A stretch of DNA of 38,668 nt, taken from Spirochaetales bacterium (GTDB taxonomy: Bacteria; Spirochaetota; Spirochaetia; Sphaerochaetales; Sphaerochaetaceae). The notes below the pieces were generated by a model. The model saw nothing but the letters and a program-made list of their open reading frames with translations. It made no database searches and was not told the DNA's origin. The DNA lies in assembly GCA_012728215.1 (NCBI GenBank), contig JAAYFO010000068.1, positions 1 through 38,668 on the forward strand, given 5' to 3'. The position numbers were made by a program, and so were the translations under genes. Shown one piece after another: positions 15,512-23,204 of this stretch (its first letter is position 1; each line of letters starts with the position of its first letter).

Positions 15512-16948
15512 ATGGCAATTTCTGCCTTGTTCACAGATTTTTATGAGCTTACTATGATGCAGGGATATTTCCTTGCAGGCAACAATCCTCAGGTTGTGTT
15601 CGATATGTTTTATCGGACTAATCCTTTTGGTGGCGGTTATGCAGTATTCACCGGAATACAGGATCTGATCAGCAACCTGGAGACTTTCAGGTTCTCCGAT
15701 GATGATATTTCGTATCTGAGGTCGTTGAATCAGTTTGATGAGACGTTCCTTGACTTCCTTTCCACCTATAGATTCTCTGGAACAATCTGGGCGATGAAGG
15801 AAGGAACGGTGGTGTTTCCGCAGGAACCGCTGGTCAGGGTCCATAGCAATCTGATTGACTGCCAGCTGATCGAAGGGCTTTTGCTGAATACCCTTAACTT
15901 CCAGACGCTGATTGCATCCAAGAGCGCCAGAGTATGCCAGGCTGCTGGAAATGGAGCTGTGATGGAGTTCGGTCTCAGGCGTGCCCAGGGGCAGAATGGA
16001 GCCAACAGTGCCAGCCGTGCAGCCTATGTAGGTGGTGTAGCCCTGACAAGCAATACATTTGCGGCCAAGGAATACGGAATCCCGACTGGAGGAACCATGG
16101 CTCACAGCTGGGTCATGTCGTTTTCAAGTGAACTCGAGAGTTTCCGTGAATTCGCCAGAATCTATCCGGAGAACTGCATTCTTCTGATTGATACCTATGA
16201 CACTCTAGGATCAGGAATTGACAACGCCATCATAGTTGGGCTGGAGCAGAAAGCCAAGGGATTGAAGATCGGTGTCAGAATCGACAGTGGAGACTTGTCG
16301 TATCTGCCGAAGATCATTCGCAGCAGGCTGGATGAAGCCGGATTGGAGAATGCCACCATCTGCGTATCGAATGACCTTACCGAAGACATCATCCAGACGC
16401 TGGTCATCGATGGAGTTCCAATCGACAGCTGGGGTGTCGGAACCCATCTGGCAACCGGAGGCACACAGAGTTCGCTCAATGGAGTCTACAAGCTTTCCGC
16501 AAAACAGGGAGCTGATGGACAGTTCTTACCTTCGATGAAGATTTCCAACAGCTTTGAGAAGACTACAAATCCTGGCATCAAGCAGGTGTATAGATTCTAT
16601 GGGTGCGATGGACTTGCTGCGGGAGATCTGATCTGTCTGGATGACGAAAAGATGACAGAAGGGCAGGATTACATGTTCTATCATCCTTTCTCTGATACCG
16701 ATCTGTTCAAGATGAAGAAGGACAAGTATCAGCGATTTGTGCCTCTGCTCTCAAAAGTCATGGAAAATGGTTCATTATGTGTTGAGCTTACGCCTCTCTT
16801 TGATGTAAGGAACAACGTAAAGAAGAATCTTGAAGAGTTCCACAAGAGCTACAAAAGATTCATAAATCCTCATATCTACAAGGTTTCTCTTTCAGAAAGA
16901 CTTAAGGAACTGAAGAAGAGACTCATAATATCATCAAAGATTGAATAG
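15512..16948 (+). CDS. pncB: nicotinate phosphoribosyltransferase
   Basis: The enzyme joins nicotinate to PRPP, making nicotinate mononucleotide in NAD salvage. The 478-residue product has the N-terminal T-D-F-Y-E-L-T-M-M-Q-G-Y typical of the family, F-G-L-R-R-A-Q-G (with R-R near residue 155), T-M-A-H-S-W-V (His contacted by substrate), I-D-T-Y-D-T, R-I-D-S-G-D-L and G-V-G-T-H-L-A-T-G-G in order. The track to an earlier ATG at 15446 lies in the serS-end hairpin; ATG 15512 is five bases from AGGAGG and starts M-A-I-S-A-L-F. uppP follows 13 bases later. Confidence 0.95.
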   Translation: MAISALFTDFYELTMMQGYFLAGNNPQVVFDMFYRTNPFGGGYAVFTGIQDLISNLETFRFSDDDISYLRSLNQFDETFLDFLSTYRFSGTIWAMKEGTVVFPQEPLVRVHSNLIDCQLIEGLLLNTLNFQTLIASKSARVCQAAGNGAVMEFGLRRAQGQNGANSASRAAYVGGVALTSNTFAAKEYGIPTGGTMAHSWVMSFSSELESFREFARIYPENCILLIDTYDTLGSGIDNAIIVGLEQKAKGLKIGVRIDSGDLSYLPKIIRSRLDEAGLENATICVSNDLTEDIIQTLVIDGVPIDSWGVGTHLATGGTQSSLNGVYKLSAKQGADGQFLPSMKISNSFEKTTNPGIKQVYRFYGCDGLAAGDLICLDDEKMTEGQDYMFYHPFSDTDLFKMKKDKYQRFVPLLSKVMENGSLCVELTPLFDVRNNVKKNLEEFHKSYKRFINPHIYKVSLSERLKELKKRLIISSKIE

Positions 16949-16961
16949 TGCAGGACAGTTT

Positions 16962-17762
16962 ATGATAGAAATCCTGAAATCGATTTTGTTTGGAATAGTT
17001 CAGGGCATCACCGAATGGCTTCCGGTCAGCAGTACTGGGCATATGCTTCTTCTGGATGAATTCATGACGCTGGATGTCGGTGCGAATTGCAGGGAATTGT
17101 TTTTCGTGCTTGTTCAACTGGGATCCGTCCTTGCTGTGATTGTCCTGTTCTTCAATGAACTTTGGCCTTCCTCTCGCAAGAAATGGACGCTTTGGCTCAA
17201 GATAGCCATAGCTTCGATTCCCGCTGGTGTCCTTGGCTTGCTTTTTGAGGATTACATTACCGAGAAGCTCTATGGAACTGTCACTATCTGCATAGCGCTT
17301 ATCGTCTATGGTGTTCTGTTTGTCGTCATTGAACGGGTCAAGCAGAAAAAAGGAACAAAACACAAGGTCAACAGCATTGATGACATTTCTTTTTTCAAGG
17401 CATTCCAGATGGGGTGCTTTCAGGCTCTGGCTCTGATTCCAGGGACCTCCAGAAGTGGTTCCACGATTCTGGGTGGAATGCTCTGTTCTGTCAGCAGACC
17501 AGTTGCTGCGAAATTCAGTTTCTTCATGGCAATCCCGATCATGGTAGGTACCAGTGGGTACAAACTCCTCAAGTGCGGATTTGCTTATAATGCTCTGGAA
17601 ATCTGGGTGCTTGCAGCCGGAACGGTTACAGCTTTCCTGGTATCGCTTCTTGTGATAAAGGGATTGATGTCATTTGTCCGTTCGCACAGTTTCGAAGTCT
17701 TTGGATGGTATAGAATCGCTCTCAGCATCGTTGTTCTCATCGTCTGGCTTCTTAATCGTTGA
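16962..17762 (+). CDS. uppP: undecaprenyl-diphosphatase
   Basis: UppP (BacA) removes a phosphate from undecaprenyl pyrophosphate to recycle the lipid carrier of peptidoglycan synthesis. The 266-residue membrane protein has about eight hydrophobic helices and both family signatures: Q-G-I-T-E-W-L-P-V-S-S-T-G-H near residue 14-27 (catalytic Glu, Ser/His) and P-G-T-S-R-S-G-S-T-I in the second half (Arg). ATG 16962 follows AGGA. Its last 93 bases overlap the end of dinB on the opposite strand. It is probably transcribed with pncB. Confidence 0.95.
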   Translation: MIEILKSILFGIVQGITEWLPVSSTGHMLLLDEFMTLDVGANCRELFFVLVQLGSVLAVIVLFFNELWPSSRKKWTLWLKIAIASIPAGVLGLLFEDYITEKLYGTVTICIALIVYGVLFVVIERVKQKKGTKHKVNSIDDISFFKAFQMGCFQALALIPGTSRSGSTILGGMLCSVSRPVAAKFSFFMAIPIMVGTSGYKLLKCGFAYNALEIWVLAAGTVTAFLVSLLVIKGLMSFVRSHSFEVFGWYRIALSIVVLIVWLLNR

Positions 17763-18902
17763 GGCCTTCTGGACGTTATGTCCTTTCTTGGTCAACTGCA
17801 TAATAGTCTGGTCCAGGTTTCTTCTCTTCTGCTCGACTTCATTGAACAGCTCACCTTGAATCGGTGCATCTCCCTTGTATACCTGGTACAGCCCAAGTCC
17901 GATCAGCCTTATGCCCTGGCTTTTTTTCCAGCGGGAGAGGAAGAGCTTCCTTGCCTGCTCATATACTTGATTGGAATTGAGAATCGCCTGGTCCGGAGTG
18001 GCTTGGACAGTAGTAGTCTCAAATGAACCATAGCGGATCTTGACTCCGATAGTCCGAGGCATCATCTTGTCTTCATAGGCTCGAAACATCACTTCTGTAG
18101 CCATCTTGAGAAGAATCGCCGAGATGGTTTCTTCATCGTAAAGGTCATCCGTGAAGGTTGATTCGGTGGAGATGGAATGTGACTTAGTCTCCGCTTCGCA
18201 TATGCCCGGGTCGATTCCCCTTGAAGCAAGAAACAGATAGTGGGCAAGGTTGCTTCCAAGAATCGCTTCCAGTCTTTCCATGGGAAGTGCTCTGATTTCT
18301 TGGGTACTATGCAATCCCTTCTCTTGAATGAATTTAAGTGTGCTTTTTCCAATTCCCCATAGCTTGGCAAGTCCAACTCTGTCAATGAATATCGTTTCCT
18401 TGGTCGGTGAAACTACGCATATTCCATCTGGCTTGTGGAAATCGCTGGCAAGCTTGGCGACGAATCTGTTCTGGGATACTCCGACACTTACCGTCAGTTG
18501 GGTCTCATCCAGTACCGCCTTCTTGAGCTTTTGGCAGGCTTCCCTGGCAGGGCCGAATAGCAGTTCGGTGCCAGTCATGTCCAGGAAGGCTTCATCTATT
18601 GATATCTGCTGTACTTCGGGTGAGAAACGATGCAGGATGTCCATTACCTGACGGCTTGTTCTCTGATAGAGCTTGTGATCACCTGGAATGAATATTCCAT
18701 TTGGACATAGCCTTTGAGCCTGCATTGCAGGCATGGCCGAATGAACACCGAACTTTCTAGCCTCATAGGAACAGGTGGATACTACGCTACGCCTTTCCGG
18801 CATCCCGATTATCAGAGGCTTGCCACGGTATTCTGCGTGGTCACGCTGTTCCACCGAGGCGAAGAATGCATCCAGATCCACATGAAAGAAGACTTTTCCC
18901 AT
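17670..18902 (-). CDS. dinB: DNA polymerase IV (Y family)
   Basis: DinB is an error-prone polymerase that bypasses lesions. The 410-residue product shows the active-site D-L-D-A-F-F-A-S-V-E near residue 9-18, Y-E-A-R-K-F-G-V (fingers), the second metal motif S-I-D-E-A-F-L-D near 100, S-V-G-V-S-Q-N-R-F-V-A-K-L-A-S-D-F-H-K-P, a helix-hairpin-helix with K-L-W-G-I-G, and a little-finger domain. A Q-G-E-L-F peptide near residue 350 fits the beta-clamp motif. The final 30 or so residues are hydrophilic and unlike the family; they are encoded antisense to the end of uppP. The start at 18902 has a -10 six bases upstream and is probably leaderless or coupled to ddl. Confidence 0.95.
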   Translation of the reverse strand: MGKVFFHVDLDAFFASVEQRDHAEYRGKPLIIGMPERRSVVSTCSYEARKFGVHSAMPAMQAQRLCPNGIFIPGDHKLYQRTSRQVMDILHRFSPEVQQISIDEAFLDMTGTELLFGPAREACQKLKKAVLDETQLTVSVGVSQNRFVAKLASDFHKPDGICVVSPTKETIFIDRVGLAKLWGIGKSTLKFIQEKGLHSTQEIRALPMERLEAILGSNLAHYLFLASRGIDPGICEAETKSHSISTESTFTDDLYDEETISAILLKMATEVMFRAYEDKMMPRTIGVKIRYGSFETTTVQATPDQAILNSNQVYEQARKLFLSRWKKSQGIRLIGLGLYQVYKGDAPIQGELFNEVEQKRRNLDQTIMQLTKKGHNVQKASTIKKPDDENNDAESDSIPSKDFETVRTDK

Positions 18903-18908
18903 GGGAAT

Positions 18909-18936
18909 ATTATAATCCTTATCGGCCTGAATGCAA
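18909..18936 (-). promoter_or_regulatory. candidate leaderless dinB promoter inside the ddl end
   Basis: On the minus strand TTGCAT (18936-18931), a 16-base spacer and a perfect TATAAT (18914-18909) are followed by six bases and then ATG 18902, placing +1 on the A of the start codon. The -35 box is inside the last codons of ddl. AAGGA is 14 bases from the start, too far to serve as Shine-Dalgarno. Confidence 0.5.
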
Positions 18937-19953
18937 ACTGAAGCTCCGGTTGTTTTTCAAGGCAATTTCTCTTATGTCATGAATGAAGCTTTCACCAGTG
19001 ACTCCTGAAGCCTGAAGCATCTTTGGAAAATGGCTGGACTGCGTGAAGCCGGGAAGTGTGTTCACTTCGTTGAAGAAAAGCTTTTCATGCTCTGTATCGA
19101 AGAGAAAATCCACCCGGGCGTAGCCACTGCATCCAAGGCGCCTGAAGATTTTGATTGCGGTGCTCTGGATCTCTTTTTCCAGGCACTCATCAATATCAGC
19201 GGGACAGATCACGTAGTCTCCTCCATGATGATACTTGTCATCATATGACAGAAAGGACCCATGGCGGGAAAGTTCACAGACTCTTAGCGCTTGCGCTACT
19301 TCATCGTTTTCCACTATTCCACATTCAAATTCCCTGCAATTCTGCAGAAACTGCTCGAAGATGACGATTGGAGAAAAACGGGAAGCAGCTTCGAATGCCT
19401 TGGATATCAGTTTTTGACTGTTTTCATGGATGATGGTTATGCCCACTGAAGATCCTGATGCCTCCGGCTTGACAATCAGTGGAAATGGAATCGCTCTGAG
19501 GTCGCTGGGGCAGGGGGCTTTGTCTGCACATATTCTTGGAACACTGTTGGCCAGCGTGCCGACAACGGAGATTGTAGCTGACTTGGACATGCATAAGGCG
19601 CTGGAAAGAACTTCGCTTCCGGTGTAAGGGATTCCTGCTGAGAGCAGAATCGACTGAAGTGTGCCATCCTCGCAGTTAGTGCCATGGACAAACAGATAGG
19701 CAAGGCTGATGTCCAGAAGAGACTGGGAATCGGAGACGGAGATTCCAATTCCTGGAATGACTGCAAGCTTAGTTCCGGATTCCTCGTCAGAGATGTTTTG
19801 GGTCAGCGACCAAGTTCCTTCAAATGATATTCTGATGAGCATCACCGGGGCTGCTTCGACTTTTTCAATTAGCTTGAGTGCATTGATCGCGCTTCTAAGT
19901 GAAACTTCATGTTCGGGGGATTGCCCTCCATAGATTATTGCCGCTTGCTTCAT
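18919..19953 (-). CDS. ddl: D-alanine--D-alanine ligase
   Basis: Ddl joins two D-Ala with ATP to make the end of the peptidoglycan stem. The 344-residue product has the N-terminal Y-G-G-Q-S-P-E-H-E-V-S-L-R-S-A, the ATP-grasp core V-K-P-E-A-S-G-S-S-V-G-I, and the ATP/metal segment F-N-E-V-N-T-L-P-G-F-T-Q-S-S-H-F-P-K-M. The omega-loop region Y-D-D-K-Y-H has a Tyr in the place usual for D-Ala specificity, so a vancomycin-type ligase is less likely. ATG 19953 lies behind AAGGAGG and overlaps the murE stop by four bases. dinB follows 16 bases after its stop. Confidence 0.93.
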   Translation of the reverse strand: MKQAAIIYGGQSPEHEVSLRSAINALKLIEKVEAAPVMLIRISFEGTWSLTQNISDEESGTKLAVIPGIGISVSDSQSLLDISLAYLFVHGTNCEDGTLQSILLSAGIPYTGSEVLSSALCMSKSATISVVGTLANSVPRICADKAPCPSDLRAIPFPLIVKPEASGSSVGITIIHENSQKLISKAFEAASRFSPIVIFEQFLQNCREFECGIVENDEVAQALRVCELSRHGSFLSYDDKYHHGGDYVICPADIDECLEKEIQSTAIKIFRRLGCSGYARVDFLFDTEHEKLFFNEVNTLPGFTQSSHFPKMLQASGVTGESFIHDIREIALKNNRSFSLHSGR

Positions 19954-21404
19954 AATCTTGCCTCCTTGAGTGCTTTCAGCAGGACTTCCTTTTCGTTCCA
20001 GCTTATTGCACTGCCTTTTTCGTATTCGATTGTATGTTCGTGCCCTTTGCCCAGAAGAAGAGTGACTGTGTATGGAGTGGAAAGGCTTACTGCCTTGCTT
20101 ATCGCCAGCTGGCGGTCTGGTATTCTGTATATGACTGGAGAGAACGCTGCTGTATCACTGAGCAAGTCCGCTGTGATGTGTTCAAAGCCCTCATCCCTGG
20201 GGTCTTCGCTGGTCAGTATCATTGTCTTGCAGAACTGAGCTGCAATTCTGCCCATTTTGCTTCTTTTGTTCCGGTCTCTGTTCCCTCCTGATGAGAAGAC
20301 GGCCGTAATCGAATGGTCAGGACATCTTTTTGCTATGAAAGTCATGAGTCTCATGTAGGCATCAGCTGTATGGGCAAAGTCAATGATGAATATTCCGTTT
20401 GGAGTTCTCAATACTTCCATTCTTCCTTCCACTGGCTTCAGCGTGGACAAAACGGCTGCCGATAGAGGTCTGTGCAGAATCTTCTCTGAAGCAACCAGTG
20501 CGGCACGTGCGTTCTGCAGAAACACATCTTCTCCATAGCAGAATGCAATGCTGGTGCAGTCTTCGTTGAAAATGGTTTCGTCAAGTTTCCTGGATGCGAT
20601 TGAGTAGCAATCTGTGCTGTAGCTGGATATGTCCAATCCTTTGAATGAATCATGGATTGCACTCTCATGCAATGATCCTTTGGGATATATGACAAATCCA
20701 TTGGAGTCAGTCTGACGGGCAAGATTGAGCTTGCACTGGATGTAGTTCTCCATTGTGTGGTGAAACTCCAGATGCTCACTGCTGATGGTGGTGTAGATGG
20801 CACCACTGAATGTGATCTGGCTGAGTCTGGATGTCACATGAGACAGTGAATGACTGGTGGCTTCCATAATCACTGTCTTCAGACCATTGCTTTTGCAGTC
20901 TGACAGAAACTGGAATATATGTTCTGCTTCCGGGGTGCTCTGCCTGTACGGTGAAGGGCGCTTTCCACTTCCGTCATCCATGCTTACTGTGGACAGAAGC
21001 CCGGGATGGAGGCCTTCAGTGCAAAGAATCTGGTAGAGAAAATCACATGTCGAAGTCTTTCCGTCAGTTCCACTGACACCTATGATCTGAAGGTCCTTCT
21101 GAGGCTGGTCGTGAAGAATACTGCACCATCTGGAATATTCCGCCTGGGGATTGTCATTTGTGATGAACAATGCGTCAGGGTATCTGCTCTGCAATGCCTT
21201 GCTGGAATCACTTGCTCTGCAGATTATGACGGAAGCTCCACGTTTCAGAGCATCCTCAATGAATTCATCTCCAGCCTTTCCACCTGAAATCGGAAGGAAG
21301 GCAAAGAATGCCCAGCCTTCTTCAATGTTCCGTGAATCGTATGAAAGACCATTGATATGCATGTCGGAATGCATTTCCGGCATGAAAGATGATAGGTTCT
21401 TCAT
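19950..21404 (-). CDS. murE: UDP-MurNAc-tripeptide ligase (MurE family)
   Basis: MurE adds the third residue (a diamino acid) of the peptidoglycan stem to UDP-MurNAc-L-Ala-D-Glu. In the 484-residue product the S-Y-D-S-R near residue 21-25, the P-loop G-V-S-G-T-D-G-K-T-S, S-T-P-E, the carbamoylated-lysine area, V-E-G-R-M-E, and F-A-H-T-A-D-A are recognisable. The C-terminal specificity motif reads S-E-D-P-R-D-E, where DAP-specific enzymes have D-N-P-R and Lys-specific ones differ, so DAP, Lys or ornithine cannot be decided. The start at 21404 has no Shine-Dalgarno; a -10-like TAGAAT stands six bases upstream. ddl overlaps its stop. Confidence 0.9.
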   Translation of the reverse strand: MKNLSSFMPEMHSDMHINGLSYDSRNIEEGWAFFAFLPISGGKAGDEFIEDALKRGASVIICRASDSSKALQSRYPDALFITNDNPQAEYSRWCSILHDQPQKDLQIIGVSGTDGKTSTCDFLYQILCTEGLHPGLLSTVSMDDGSGKRPSPYRQSTPEAEHIFQFLSDCKSNGLKTVIMEATSHSLSHVTSRLSQITFSGAIYTTISSEHLEFHHTMENYIQCKLNLARQTDSNGFVIYPKGSLHESAIHDSFKGLDISSYSTDCYSIASRKLDETIFNEDCTSIAFCYGEDVFLQNARAALVASEKILHRPLSAAVLSTLKPVEGRMEVLRTPNGIFIIDFAHTADAYMRLMTFIAKRCPDHSITAVFSSGGNRDRNKRSKMGRIAAQFCKTMILTSEDPRDEGFEHITADLLSDTAAFSPVIYRIPDRQLAISKAVSLSTPYTVTLLLGKGHEHTIEYEKGSAISWNEKEVLLKALKEARL

Positions 21405-21410
21405 GTTTCA

Positions 21411-21416
21411 ATTCTA
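21411..21416 (-). promoter_or_regulatory. -10-like hexamer six bases before murE
   Basis: TAGAAT on the minus strand lies exactly six bases before the start codon, the leaderless geometry seen at other genes here. The -35 region (near 21434-21439) is a poor match, so this is a weak call. Confidence 0.3.
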
Positions 21417-21460
21417 TCAGCAAAAGGGGTTATGGACTAGATGATATTCCGTGATTTTGT

Positions 21461-21466
21461 TATCAT
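21461..21466 (+). promoter_or_regulatory. -10-like hexamer six bases before the TSCPD gene
   Basis: TATCAT is six bases from ATG 21473, with no Shine-Dalgarno between and no good -35. It would share the 68-base divergent region with murE. Confidence 0.3.
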
Positions 21467-21472
21467 TGATGC

Positions 21473-21724
21473 ATGAGTATGAGAACTATTGATTATAAGC
21501 CGCACGGCATCTGTGCTTTTGAGATATTGGTTGAAATCGATGACGATGACAAGGTTCAGTCAGTCACATTTGTTGGTGGCTGCGATGGGAATCATAAGGG
21601 ATTGGCTGCGCTGTGCAAGGGAATGAAGGCTGACGAAGTGATCAGCCGTCTCGAAGGAGTCACTTGCGGTTACAAGAACACTTCCTGCCCTGCCCAGCTC
21701 GCCAAGGCACTCAGAACGAGGTAG
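21473..21724 (+). CDS. TSCPD-domain protein
   Basis: The 83-residue product matches the small TSCPD domain family (the type named from T-S-C-P-D, here N-T-S-C-P-A-Q-L-A-K-A-L near the C-terminus). It has five cysteines including G-I-C-A-F, G-G-C-D-G-N-H-K-G, L-C-K and C-G-Y. The same domain is found at the end of class II ribonucleotide reductases; the stand-alone form is of unknown function and may bind metal. The next gene starts five bases after its stop, so they are probably one unit. Confidence 0.8.
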   Translation: MSMRTIDYKPHGICAFEILVEIDDDDKVQSVTFVGGCDGNHKGLAALCKGMKADEVISRLEGVTCGYKNTSCPAQLAKALRTR

Positions 21725-21728
21725 ATTA

Positions 21729-22838
21729 TTGAAGAAGGCTGTTTCAATCATTGCTTTTCTGACAGTTGCCCTTTCACTGTGTGCCGCTCCAGTGAGCCTT
21801 GTGGATATCAGAAGCGATGCCATGGGCGGGCTTGGAATGGCATGCTATGACAGCAGCCTTGCTTTCTATCACAATCCAGCCTCCATGCTGTTTGGCAGGG
21901 ATAAGGCAAATCTCTCGATGAGCGGCGGAGGGATCGACGGCATAGATGCCGAAGCTTTCTCTTCCAATCTTCCCAATCCGTTTCTAAGTGATCCAGCCTC
22001 ATTCGGGTCAATCCGATTTGTCGGCAGGAATGCTGCGTTGAGCATAACCCTGACAAACATGCTTGTCCAAAAGAGCATAAGTGACGACCTGTCATATGGT
22101 GTATATGACGCACTGAACGTTGCTGATCTTCAGCTTACGGTTGCATATGGATGGCCGAATTTCAGCTTCGGTTTCACCGTCAACGGCGGAAACTGCACTC
22201 AAAGGGAGAATATCAGCATCTATGATGAAAGTACATTCCTCGATTACATGATGCAGACATTGTTCGAAAGGTATGCTCCGAAGCTAGGCTCCGAGTTCGT
22301 TTCGCTCTCGTTGGGAATGATGGGAAAGCTTGGTGACTTCTCAATTGGGCTCACGTTTGATGAGTTCACCTCGGTGAATGATGACAAGAGCATTGGAGTA
22401 TCATTGGGTGCCATACTGTCAACAATGTGCTTTGGCTTCCATTACACCGGACAGAGATATGACAGGCAGACTGCTGGTCTGATCTTTGTCGTCCCAAGCT
22501 TTGGAATTGAAGTCCACAATGTTTTTCTGGAAAGCTTCGATCATTCTGAGAATGGAATAGTCCTTCCTGCGTCAGCGGTCAAGAAGCGTGATTCCGGCCT
22601 ATGCATTGGCGGTGAGGTAAGCTTTCAGCTTTCTCCTATTCTGTCGATCGCAGTTCAGACGGGACTTGCCAGCGGAGGATTCAGCTCCCGCTTCGTTTCT
22701 GGAGCCAGACAGACTTTCGGTTTTTCGGTCAATACGGAACAACTCTCAATCAACCTTGCAGTGTCGATTCCTTTTGAAGTCTATATGGGTCATAGCAAGA
22801 AGGTCGATGCCTCTCTTGGAATGGATTTCTCCTTCTGA
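21729..22838 (+). CDS. predicted outer-membrane beta-barrel protein
   Basis: The 369-residue product has an N-terminal signal peptide (K-K-A, hydrophobic residues 5-18, cleavage near C-A-A-P), then a barrel-like pattern of alternating hydrophobic and polar residues, and ends in phenylalanine (G-M-D-F-S-F), the C-terminal signature that marks outer-membrane barrels. The N-A-A-L-S-I and G-M-A-C-Y-D-S-S-L-A-F-Y-H-N-P-A-S-M segment resembles the start of FadL/OmpP1-like or treponeme Tp0548-type barrels. Start: TTG 21729, seven bases behind GAGG; no ATG is available before the signal peptide. Function unknown, possibly hydrophobic-compound uptake. Confidence 0.75.
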   Translation: MKKAVSIIAFLTVALSLCAAPVSLVDIRSDAMGGLGMACYDSSLAFYHNPASMLFGRDKANLSMSGGGIDGIDAEAFSSNLPNPFLSDPASFGSIRFVGRNAALSITLTNMLVQKSISDDLSYGVYDALNVADLQLTVAYGWPNFSFGFTVNGGNCTQRENISIYDESTFLDYMMQTLFERYAPKLGSEFVSLSLGMMGKLGDFSIGLTFDEFTSVNDDKSIGVSLGAILSTMCFGFHYTGQRYDRQTAGLIFVVPSFGIEVHNVFLESFDHSENGIVLPASAVKKRDSGLCIGGEVSFQLSPILSIAVQTGLASGGFSSRFVSGARQTFGFSVNTEQLSINLAVSIPFEVYMGHSKKVDASLGMDFSF

Positions 22839-22891
22839 TTTGCACTAAGTGGAATCTGAATCCCGTAGAGTCGCTTTGTTTCTGTTTTACC

Positions 22892-22921
22892 TTGACATGA
22901 TGGTAAATGATTTTGTATAGT
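22892..22921 (+). promoter_or_regulatory. strong promoter of the zinc-ribbon gene
   Basis: TTGACA (22892-22897), an 18-base spacer and TATAGT (22916-22921) predict transcription from about 22928, a leader of roughly 17 bases. Confidence 0.8.
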
Positions 22922-22944
22922 CACTTTGACAAGGAGTTGATGAC

Positions 22945-23115
22945 ATGTCTAAAGCACATAGAGGTTTCGGTATAAGAGAGCAGGCGAACAAGGGAAGAGG
23001 CACATGCCCCGTCTGCAGCCGCACAGGAATCAAGGTTCTTTATGAGAACAAGATTGATGATCAGACTGCAAAAGTCTGCAAGCAGTGCAATGCAAAACTC
23101 AAGAACGCCAAATAA
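22945..23115 (+). CDS. small Cys4 zinc-ribbon protein, unknown function
   Basis: A 56-residue basic protein, shorter than the usual gene-calling limit. It has C-P-V-C at residues 21-24 and C-K-Q-C at residues 45-48, a four-cysteine metal site, and a Lys-rich end (K-L-K-N-A-K). The N-terminus is basic with H-R-G-F-G-I-R-E. ATG 22945 is eight bases from AAGGAG. A near-consensus promoter and a T-rich terminator bracket it, so it is a stand-alone, probably abundant transcript. I recall similar short proteins in spirochaetes; a nucleic-acid or ribosome-binding role is inferred from charge and zinc site only. Confidence 0.85.
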   Translation: MSKAHRGFGIREQANKGRGTCPVCSRTGIKVLYENKIDDQTAKVCKQCNAKLKNAK

Positions 23116-23140
23116 GCAAGTACCGAGATTGGTTTGAATG

Positions 23141-23168
23141 AAAAGGGCTGCATGTCAGTCCTTTTTTT
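23141..23168 (+). terminator. terminator of the zinc-ribbon gene
   Basis: A 10-bp stem (23141-23150 with 23156-23165, one G-T wobble) with a CATGT loop runs into a continuous T tract to 23168. It lies 25 bases after the stop. Confidence 0.85.
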
Positions 23169-23204
23169 AATTTCTGGTTGTTCGTCGGGATGCTGGAGGT
23201 CGAT

